Part shown: piece after piece, positions 33,601 to 42,900 of the stretch
How positions within the stretch are numbered: position 1 is the stretch's first letter
Layout of the letters: each line of letters starts with the position of its first letter
NCBI GenBank assembly: GCA_963082875.1
Contig: OY720098.1
Location: forward strand, 248,001 to 312,000
Reading direction: 5' to 3'
Length of the DNA: 64,000 bases
Origin: Corella eumyota
Taxonomy: Eukaryota; Chordata; Ascidiacea; Phlebobranchia; Corellidae
Translations under genes and position numbers: made by a program
Notes under the pieces: model-generated
What the model was told of the DNA's origin: nothing
The model's input: only the letters and a program-made list of their open reading frames with translations
Database searches by the model: none

Positions 33601-35101
33601 ATCCAAGGGTTTTGGGTTTAAGTCGCCCCAATACCATGCTATTAACCCGAAGTTCTATTAGCGTCGTCCGCCAGTTTAAACGAGTAGTATTAAAATGAAT
33701 GCGGAAAAGGCGGAACGTACAAAAGAAGATTAGGGGAAAGTTATAAAAATCCCGCCCTTTCCGCATTTTATAAACTTGGCGGACGACGCTAATAAAGCTT
33801 TATTTACGCTTGAGTTTAGCATTTACTAATGGCTTATACACATCACAACGGCTTGTTAAAAATGTTTTTGTGTTTTAGTCGAGCCCCGCAGGAGCTTTGC
33901 AACGGAGATACCACGACATCTACCGGCGAGAATTAATGAATAATTTATCCCAAATGGATCCTTACAGACGATCAAAAAGTTTACATTCACTGGGACCAAG
34001 AAGGTTAAACTTTAACACAATTTTACACATGTTTTATATACACTAAGGCACAAATTTAAACTTTTTACTCACAGTTGATTGTGGATAATATAGGTCTTCA
34101 AGTTTCCAAGTTATTTCAAATACACTAAAACTTAATACTTGTCAAAAATGTTTTATTTTAAACTTGTTTTTTTAATGACACATGCAGGCAGAGTTATTAC
34201 TGCGATCACTGCATGACTTTAACACCATCGACAGTGAGTGCAAACGCGTCATCAGGATCTCAAAGATCGATGGATTTCCTTGAAATTGAGGATAACCGAC
34301 TTCCAGTTGAATCTTCTTTTACGAAACGAGTCCTCAGCGAATCAAGGCTGGCAAGAAACCAGCCTCGTTCCTCAAGTAAGAGAGTTGTAAAATTTGTTCA
34401 AATAATAAGAGAAAACAGCTGCTTTTAAATGTGAGTTAAGGGCAAAGCTCCCTGGTTCTATGACAGCTTAAACCCGACAAACCAATCTAATTACACCGTT
34501 TTCAATACACCAAACTCACAAGGGTTAAAATGTCATTGAATAAGGTTAAATAGCCCCCCTTAAAGTGGTTTTGTATTGTTGATTAGTAAACTGTAGTAAT
34601 ACTAACAATATTTGAATCAGTTGTACATAAAAACCGTTATAAAAGTGGTATTTGAAGGCCCAAAGTTTGTTTCCCACTACTTACTTAAAGTTAAGACTTA
34701 ACTGCATTTACTCTTGGCAAATCGAACAATAATAACTCTCAAAAACAACTCAAACCTAACTTAATCAATCGAAGTTATCTTAAATTTAATTTGTTACCCA
34801 CTAAAATTGAGGTAAAATGATATTTGTTATGACGTAACAACCTTTATTTTAATGACAGGACAAGATCGAAATCACGTGACAAGTTGGACAGGAGGCGACT
34901 GCGGATATTTGTAAGATTGTAGGTTTCTGTTATGACGTATTAATAAACACGTGACGTAGATCATTATGTAGTGATTATGACGTCACCTTAACGATTAAAC
35001 CAATTTGTTCTAGAACTCAAAGTTTCAAAGAAACAAAACCTGTGAGAAGATTTAAAGATTCTATCCCGGAAATGCCAAAATTTATACGTAGTGTGCGATG
35101 A
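30624..35101 (+). CDS. FERM-domain protein, band 4.1/FRMD-like
   Basis: Exons: 30624-30922, 31097-31313, 31494-31629, 32207-32370, 32458-33221, 33336-33546, 33879-34003, 34188-34375, 34859-34910, 35014-35101, in frame throughout. F1 lobe: CKCLFLDGKEVDVTIDREAS, then DDLFQSVCKYQNISEPNYFG. F2: YQLRQDLLTNRLRCP, LLAAYWLQSEYGDY, VELHQCLRGMTSSKSDKKFL. F3: GITLLQDRKPVMTYKWNDV, ending KNVWKTSIDFHVHFR, the usual F3 closing helix. Then about 400 residues of Ser/Pro/Arg-rich, probably disordered sequence containing SHVS(S/T)PxRS-type repeats, ending FIRSVR. FERM proteins link membrane receptors and lipids to actin. The F1-F2-F3 order and the LRQDL and SEYGDY motifs fit the 4.1/FRMD branch; I cannot assign a subfamily, and no kinase, PDZ or phosphatase domain follows. 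Confidence 0.88.
31690..31855 (-). mobile_element. Second-family tRNA-like SINE
   Basis: On the minus strand: CCGGACATAGCGTAGGGCTA, GGTTTCGGGTTCGAGCC (B box), GCACCAACGACACATTATTC, CCCGTCGTTAGCAGATAGCT. Same order as the copies at 23108-23400. Confidence 0.65.
31905..32030 (+). repeat. Dispersed repeat, unknown family, copy 2
   Basis: Counterpart of 13721-13835. Shares ATAGGCCTACAAAATAAATT, ACGGGTAAACTAT, GGCAAATATTAAGTGAGAGT and a trailing G+C-richer stretch. Confidence 0.55.
33565..33650 (+). mobile_element. Second-family tRNA-like SINE fragment
   Basis: AGTCAGGCCATGGCATCGTA, GGTTTTGGGTTTAAGTC (B-box-like) and CAATACCATGCTATTAACCC follow the family pattern. Confidence 0.55.
33658..33792 (+). 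mobile_element. 135-bp MITE with TA target duplication (mariner-like)
   Basis: Terminal inverted repeats TTAGCGTCGTCCGCCA / TGGCGGACGACGCTAA are perfect over 16 bp. The inverted symmetry continues inward (AATGCGGAAAAGGCGG against CCGCCCTTTCCGCATT). TA dinucleotides flank both ends, as expected for Tc1/mariner-type insertion. It sits in a FERM-gene intron, next to a SINE fragment. Confidence 0.8.
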
Positions 35102-35454
35102 CGTCACTAACATATGACGTCATAATGTTTTGTAAGATTAATGTCGAAGTTTTTACGTAGCTTGCTATGACGTCATTATATTTTGTCTTAGATTATTTTT
35201 TGCCAAATGTTATTCGTAGTGTGCCATTACGTCATATTAAGTATGACGTCATTAAAGCTTCTGACGTCACAATAGTTATATAATTACCGCTTGTTTTTTC
35301 ATTGCCTTTTTAATAAATAAAAACTGATTTGCTTAAAACCGATAAATTTTTATTAAAATATTTGAAACTTCTTGGCAGCAACATAAAAACACTGGGAAAC
35401 CCCCTAGTGTGACGTCACTTCAAAGACAGTGTGCTTACGTCATCGACAATGACA
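35102..35454. terminator. Convergent 3' ends of the FERM gene and HIBCH
   Basis: Stop codons lie 353 bp apart. A plus-strand AATAAATAAA at about 35311 and a minus-strand AATAAA at about 35350 give poly(A) signals only about 40 bp apart, so the two 3' UTRs probably touch or overlap. Six or more TGACGTCA-type words occur from 35098 to 35275. Confidence 0.55.
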
Positions 35455-38400
35455 TCACAGTTGAAGCTCTGGCACTCCTGGTGGTAACTCAAAATATTGA
35501 TCCCGGATCTCGTCGCTCGTTTGTTCCAGGGTTTCTGGGTTCCATCGAGGATTCTTGTCCTTGTCCACTAGGAGTGCTCTAACACCTTCTTTAAAGTCAT
35601 TGACGCGTAAACAATTGCACGCAATTCTAGAATGAAAAGGATCATTAAAATTTGATTTAAAAACTGTTTTTCAAATTTTAATTAAAACAGGGTTTCCCAC
35701 TTAAATTCCATTTCCAAACATTCGTCGAGATTCAATGTTTCCCCCAACATTAGTTGTTTGTGAGTGACCTTTAGTGAACTCGGTGACTTTGTCCTCAATA
35801 TTTTGAGTTGTTCTTTTGACCAATCAGTTCCTTCCTTCTCGAGATTCTAAAAAAATATTTAAAATTTTAATAAACAGCCCCCCCCCAAAAAAAATAGAAT
35901 CGTCAAAAATTTTGTCATTTTTAACCTTATAGTACAATAAGGGAAAATTCCCCAAATAAATCAGTCAAACAAAACAAGATAAGGTGACTGGGTCTAGTTA
36001 AAACCCACAACTACTATGTTAAGGTGAAAGATGCAAAAGAGTCACATATGGTACCTGTGGAAACCATATTCTTAGTTTATTAAACTACCATGGAAATCAG
36101 TAAAATATACAAACAATATCACTAGATCATTAATAAACTAACCGGCAGCATGGTGTAGTGGTAAGAACACTTGCTACACCACATGAGGTCGTGGGTTCAT
36201 TCCCCACTGCTAACATACTGCAGCCCCCTTAAGTAAGGCGCTATAAATGATATAAACTTCTGCTGAGCCAGCACTTAATCAGCAGCGTAGTTATCGGGCA
36301 ATTATATTCCATAATATCCCAAACTGATAAAGTCAACTTGAGACTGGGTCGGGGTAACTGATGTTACTCTATGTTTAGGTCGCGCATTTAACCTACCCAC
36401 ATCAAGGATAAATATATGGACAAAAAAAGACTGGCAAAAATAAATTAAAGTTACCTGGAATATTTCTTCGATGGAATTTGCACAAAATGTTCGTTTAATT
36501 TCCCCCTCTCGGTCCCTCAATCTCAAATAATCTCGATCCCTCCCTGTTGTACATTCCTCGTGGTATTTACGCAACAACTATGATGTCATAAAACAAATTA
36601 CATGTCATAATTAACATTTTCTAGAACATAATTGTGCATGACAAAAGGAAATAATTATGTCATAAAAAAATACAACAACATTCTATAATAAAAAATATAA
36701 TTACCCCCTACAGGAAGTCCAAAAAAAATAACATTTTTGTGTTTAGATTTTAGGATAATAATTTCAGTTTTTTAACATCAACAATAACATCTTTATTTTT
36801 GGTAGTTTCTTCAACCAACTTACATTCGTGATATCCTGATTGGTTGGCGTGACCATCTCACAAAGATCATCCTCCAGTTTAGGGAGTGTTGAACTATCCA
36901 CCATCCTCGTTGCAACCCCAGCTTTGTACACATCCCTCCCCTTCAATCGATCTCCTGTTAGAGCGAGGTACAACCCAAGGTGAAGGCTTAATCTGGGAAG
37001 AAAATAAGATCCTCCAACATCAGGGAACAAACCTGAAAAGTTAAGCAATTTTAGTAAAGTACTGCTTTAAAAAATAAGGTTGTTATTTAAATGTTATGTA
37101 CATATAACAAACTTAATCTATGATTAAGCTACTTATAAAACAAACATATTCATAATATCCAGTAGAATAACCTAACATAACCCCAACATAGCTACCTACC
37201 CAAGCAAATACAGTATTGAACAAATATTTGACTTAGCCGGAGTCAAAATTATCAACACCTTACAGCAATAACATTAAACAAAATTAACTTTAAAAAAATC
37301 AACTAAAACAAAATAAATGTTGCTACCTCTAGTGCTTTAGTAAATACAATAATAAACAAAGTTAAAAAAAAACAATTTTAGCACAAATTACCGGTTTTAA
37401 CATATAAAATATTAACGAATTAAGTTCAGATATTACAACCTACCTATCCCAGTCTCAGGCATAGCAAACAGTGTTTTCTCCGTACACACTCGATCCCCGC
37501 CATGAATTGATAACCCGACACCTCCTCCCATAGTGATCCCATCTATAAAAGCAATATAGGGGACCTCACATGTTGCAATACTGTGGTTCAGTCTGTACTC
37601 TGCCCTGAAGAAGTCCTGACCTATAAGAAACAATAAAATTTGTTGTTTAAGTAATTGGTATAAAAGCAAACTAATATCTACACTTTGTAGAAAGAGAGCT
37701 AATTAAACAATATGTTAAAAATAATGTTAAATATTTTTTTGCAAAATAAAGTTAAAAGGGAAGTTTTATGAATAAAATTAACTTCTAAGGTTAAAAAAAA
37801 GTTAAAAATATTACAAATTGGTACAATTATAATTTTAACTTTTATATAAACCAAAAACAAACAAGAAAAATGATTTAAACATTTTGTTAAAATAACAAAC
37901 CAGGTTGAAAATCTCCGTTCCTTGCAGCTTCAGTGATCGAGACAATGTCTCCTCCCGCACAAAAAGCTTTGCCTCCAGCTCCCTTCATTATAATCATCGT
38001 TGTTCGTGGATCATCCTCCCATTCCTGAGATAAAATTAAGAAGTAATAAGATATATTTTTTTTCAACCAAATATTTAAAAATTTTAAAAGTTAGTGTTTT
38101 ATCATACATGAAATGCTGCAATCGGTATTTTATTTTAAAAGCTAAGATTTTAAGTTTGATTTTTACTGCTATTTAGATAATAAGCTTTTTAGATTATAAA
38201 TAATGACTAATTTTTAATTGATGCCAATATTCACGTATCAAAATCCAATAAATTATTAAGTTAAAAATTCTGACCTTTATTTTAGGGTAAATTTTGTTGA
38301 TCATGCTCAGATTTAAGGAGTTTAACGCAGCAGGTCGATTGATCGTTATAATTCTTGCTCCACCTTTATGGCTAAACAAGACATCGTCGTCAGCATTCGA

Positions 38401-38490
38401 GGATAAACATCGGTTTGCGGACAACTTTACAGAAAGGTTCATGTGGTTTTTAATTGTAATTAAACGTTGACAGCTTCTCGTAACAAACAT
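35455..38490 (-). CDS. HIBCH: 3-hydroxyisobutyryl-CoA hydrolase, mitochondrial
   Basis: Exons (minus): 38490-38275, 38024-37901, 37620-37444, 37032-36824, 36577-36455, 35846-35701, 35626-35455. Hydrolyses 3-hydroxyisobutyryl-CoA in valine breakdown. A basic, Ser/Arg-rich N terminus ([19 protein letters not shown]) fits a mitochondrial presequence. Crotonase-fold signatures follow in order: [31 protein letters not shown] (first oxyanion strand), [15 protein letters not shown] (second oxyanion site), [20 protein letters not shown] (catalytic Glu and Asp region of HIBCH), [20 protein letters not shown]. The HIBCH-specific C-terminal half includes [13 protein letters not shown] and [20 protein letters not shown], matching human HIBCH rather than the shorter enoyl-CoA hydratases. 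No essential motif looks damaged. The start lies 8 bp after the stop of an upstream small gene, suggesting operonic expression. Confidence 0.95.
36141..36420 (+). mobile_element. Cics-1-like SINE, full length
   Basis: Complete from CCGGCAGCATGGTGTAGTGG through the B box (GTGGGTTCATTCC) to CCACATCAAGGATAAATATA. HIBCH intron, opposite strand to the gene. Confidence 0.88.
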
Positions 38491-38498
38491 GTTAAGTT

Positions 38499-39305
38499 TT
38501 ATGACTGGCCTCGTAGTTTTAATTGTTTTTCTTTTAACTGTTTTTTTCTCTGGTCATCAACTCGTCGTTTAATCAGAATAAAACTTGTTATTGTAACTGG
38601 CAGTGCAACAATCCTTAAAACAAAAATAATATTTCATTAGTAAAATGATTTAATTAAAAAACCTTGGAGTTTTTATGAGTTTCATGCACCATTTACAGCA
38701 TAATTTAAATGATATTTTTTTGTATATATATATCTTTATCTTCGATATGGTAAAGTTGAATGCGCGACTTAAACATAGAGTAACATCAGTTACTTCGACC
38801 CATTCTCGAGTTGCCTGTGGTAGTTTGGGATATTATAAATTATAATTGCCTGATAATTATGCTGCTGATTAAGTATTGACTCAGCAGAAGTTTATACCAT
38901 TTATGGCGTCCTACTCAAGGTTGCTACAGCATGAGAGCAGTGGGGATTAAATTCACCACCTCATGTGTGGTGTAGCAAGTGTTCTCATCACTACACCACG
39001 CTGCCGGACCATATTATAACCAATAAATTGTAAAAATTAAAATAAACATTTTTTTAAATGTGCCATTACAGTTTTTTAAATTTGAAAACTATATCCAGGC
39101 AAAAAAATATTTAAGACCTTATTTGGCAGTGTAAGATATAATATATTAAACCCTGTAATGACAACGCAAATATAACTTGAATTAAATGCAAACTTTCAAA
39201 AAACACCAAAACTTACCAAGCACCAAAATTTAAAGCAAACGGGTATCTCACTGGAAACGCAAGAATTCTCTGTCTTGCAGTTTTAAAAAAATGATTGAAC
39301 CCCAT
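38499..39305 (-). CDS. Small single-pass membrane protein, 68 residues
   Basis: Not recognised. Two exons (minus), 39305-39217 and 38613-38499, joined through a good GT-AG intron that holds a SINE. The product begins MGFNHFFKTARQRILAFPV, has one hydrophobic segment (FGAWIVALPVTITSFILI) and a strongly basic C terminus (KRRVDDQRKKQLKEKQ...RGQS). Length, one membrane helix and Arg/Lys-rich ends resemble small inner-mitochondrial-membrane proteins, but I see no specific match. Its stop codon is 8 bp upstream of the HIBCH start on the same strand, so it is probably the first cistron of a two-gene operon. The start is the first ATG of the frame after an A+T-rich leader; no upstream exon is evident. 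It could instead be a long upstream frame in HIBCH mRNA, though the coding-like split exon argues against that. Confidence 0.65.
38722..39011 (-). mobile_element. Cics-1-like SINE, full length
   Basis: Inverted complete copy in the small-gene intron, from ATCTTTATCTTCGATATGG to CACTACACCACGCTGCCGG. Confidence 0.88.
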
Positions 39306-39932
39306 TGAAGGAAAACTTAAATATTTGACTTTGGTTTCCCTAATTATTAGGCAACGAACACACGAGAAAAAATGCTAAACAAATAAAACAGATAACAGAA
39401 AGGTAAATATTGCAACATAGCACAGTAAAGTTACAGACAAATAAAATATAGTTTCTTGATATTAAAACTTAATTAATCACTTTTAATTAGTCATTAAGCT
39501 AAAATATTAAATTTAAAAAATGTCAACAAACAAATTTGGAATGGAAAATTCCCAAATGTTTGCTGCAATATTAGTAAAGCATGACCAAAGTTATTATTTT
39601 ATTAACAAACTTTATCCTCAACAAAAACACTTTTTTTACTTAATTAATTAAAAAATAACAAAAATACATCTTAATTATTGTAATTTGTTATCTTTTTTAT
39701 TTCTACTTAATTAGTTTACAAAACAAGCTAACAAAAGAAAATTTAAATACTTGTGATTAGCGCAAGACAAATAATTTTATCGCAGCGCAAACTCGCAACT
39801 TTAACAAAAGAAAATTTACGAAAATAAACAAAAGATAACGTAAAACTAAAGCTAAAATTATAAAGAAAGGGGACTTGTGTTATAAGTATAACGAATTACC
39901 CAAACAAAGTAAACATAATTTGCAAATTGAGC
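39306..39932. promoter_or_regulatory. Divergent spacer between the small-protein/HIBCH pair and the mucin-like gene
   Basis: A+T-rich, about 630 bp, with no coding content seen. The only G+C-richer run, GCGCAAGACAAATAA...CGCAGCGCAAACTCGC at 39759-39797, is a possible core element for one of the two divergent transcripts. Confidence 0.35.
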
Positions 39933-42900
39933 ATGGAGTCGATTTTCTATCAATTTATAATTTTCAGTGCAACTTTTATTACAAATGGTAAGTTAACTTG
40001 CGCTTTATAACATTACTTAATCGCTAATAAAAGTAAATTTATATTAAAAACCAATTAAAAAAATTTATTAACAGTTTTTTTTTTAATTTTAACGCAGTTA
40101 GAGGTCAAGTCGACAGTGTTCACGCATGCGCAGAAAGTTGTATCATCAGCACTCAATGTCAATCACAAGATGACCTTGTTATAACCTTGAACAGTGAAAG
40201 AAATAAATGTAGGAATTGCATCCAGAATACTTGTGATCGTATGTTATAAAAACAGTTATAATATAATGAACTATGGTTCAAAACTGCTTTTATTTCTAAT
40301 TAAGCATAACTATAACTAAAGTAAATTGCAAAAGTAGAAACCATACTTTAATAGCAAAAATAACTACCAATAAAATCAACAACATAAATTAACATATTGT
40401 TGTCCAATTTACTTTTTAAATGGTTTAGTTAAAAAATTGCGCTTCTAGTTAAAAAATTGCGCTTTAATAATTTATTTACCATATTTTTAGTAGCTTCTTG
40501 TACTTGCTTAAAGTGACAGTACATTTTATTACATTAATCCATGCTAATATGATCGTGTTTAAGACTATTAACTTTTATATTTGTAGCAATTATGGCACAT
40601 AACATTCTTCTTCCTTCTGTGAGCTGTTACTTGTATATGAGACCCCAGTGTTGCCGTGAAACTCGAGATTTAACGATTTGGCAACACTGTGAATCTTGCA
40701 TCCTTACATGTGAACAACAAGGTCAACTTTTACAACTTCAAGGTCAATTCAAGAAATTTTTTTGTGGGATTAATTTACACGAATTACAAAAATAATTTTA
40801 TACAAAAAAAAATTTTAACAAAATATTTTAAACGCTTTTAATTAACCCCACAATTAATTATTTTTTATATTTTTTTATGGTAACAATTATCTAGTCTTAG
40901 CTTTAATTTAACTTTAAACAAGCTACATTTTAATACAGAATTACAAAACCAGGCAACAACTACTGTAAGTAATACCGAAACGTCGACAGAAAATGAGAAG
41001 TTGATTACTTTAAACGGTAAATAAATTTATTTCAAACAATTTTTAACAAGCTATAAAAGAATTAATTATATTAAAGCAATAATGCAGCTGTTTACTATGA
41101 AACAAAATGATATTTAAAGTTAATGTATTAGACTAAATAATAAGTAGATTCTTGTGTTTTTTTACGATCTCTACAACATGTTTTAAAGGTTTTAACAATA
41201 TAGTTTATATTTTTGTTTATTGTAAAGTTTCAGTTATTGATTGTGTCTTAATTTAATATTAATTACAGAATGCACCCGTGATTGTATTTCAACCGAAGAA
41301 TGCGGGAGCAAAAAAGCATTTCTTCAGCAATTCCTATCAGACCAAACATCGTGTAGAAATTGCATCCGACAAACCTGCGACAGTAATTATTTCTTAATTT
41401 TAAATATTTTGATTTTCTCTAAAAATAAAAAAATACTAAAACTTCACAACCTAGAAAAAAACTTCACGAACTAAAATTTTTTTTAAGTACCTGTCGTGCT
41501 TTTATTTTTAACGTAACAGTAGTTAAAACAAACATCTGATCACGGCAATAATATGTTAACTTTAGTTAACACGTTCTTTTATTCTTTTAGAAATATTCGA
41601 TGAAAATATTTTATTTAAATCAATCAAATGTTACTTGGAAGAACGAAGGCGTTGTAATACAACATGTGCCTACGATTCTGGGATTAAAATTTGGGTTAAT
41701 TGTAGAAAATGCATCAGGACATGTTATCTTAATAACCTTGTTGTAGTAACAGAATCTATTACACAAGAAATAGTGACACAAAATTACTTGGAAACTACAG
41801 GAACAAAATTTCTTATAACTACACCAAAAACTTTCCCAGAAACTACAACAATAAATATTCCAAAAACTACACCAAAAAGTATTCTAGAAACTACAACAAA
41901 AAGTATTCCAGAAACTACAACAAAAAGTATTCCAAAAACTACAACAAAAAGTATTCCAGAAACTACAACAAAAAGTATTCCAGAAACTACACCAAAAAGT
42001 ATTTCAGAAACTACACCAAAAAGTATTCCAGAAACTACCCCAAAAAGTATTTCAGAAACTACATCAAAAAGTATTCCAAAAACTACACCAAAAAGTATTC
42101 TAGAAACTACAACAAAAAGTATTCCAAAAACTACACCAAAAAGTATTCCAAAAACTACACCAAAAAGTATTCTAGAAACTACAACAAAAAGTATTCCAGA
42201 AACTACACCAAAAAGTATTCTAGAAACTACACCAAAAAGTATTCCAAAAACTACACCAAAAAGTATTCCAAAAACTACACCAAAAAGTATTTTAGAAACT
42301 ACACCAAAAAGTATTCTAGAAACTACAACAAAAAGTATTCCTGAAACTACAACAAAAAGTATTCCAGCAACAACACCAAAAAGTATTCTAGAAACTACAA
42401 CAAAAAGTATTCCAAAAACTACAACAAAAAGTATTCTAGAAACTACAACAAAAAGTATTCCAAAAACTACAACAAAAAGTATTCCAAAAACTACAACAAA
42501 AAGTATTCCAAAAACTACAACAAAAAGTATTCTAGAAACTACAACAAAAAGCGATCTTGACGACATACCAACTACAACTTTAAATACAAACGTCAACGAT
42601 AAAACAACCTTGCAAACAAGCACTATGGCCATTAACGTTAACAATGTACCAACATCAAGATATATTGTAAACACAAATATCAATCACCTTGAACAAGAAA
42701 CAAAAACAACAACAAGTACTATAATGATGGACAATAACAAAAATGTTACTACACTATTACCAACAACATTGGAAGAGATCCCTACATACACTTCAGGCCA
42801 AGGTAATTACATTTATACATTGCAAATACTCTTAAAATATATTTTAATGAGTTTTAAACCCAAATTACATTGTTATAGGTTGTGTTGATGCTTGTAAAAG

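Noticed and set aside
36141-36215. Possible tRNA gene (A and B boxes)
   Set aside because: No cloverleaf or acceptor stem could be folded by eye, and the same sequence recurs as the head of every SINE copy.
41080-41268. A missing Thr/Pro/Ser exon or extra module between pairs 0 and 1
   Set aside because: No splice-bounded open frame is present; A+T-rich intron only.
41784-42683. 299-codon hydrophobic minus-strand frame
   Set aside because: Shadow of the Thr/Pro/Ser repeat of the mucin-like gene; the plus-strand frame joins cysteine modules through splice sites, this one joins nothing.
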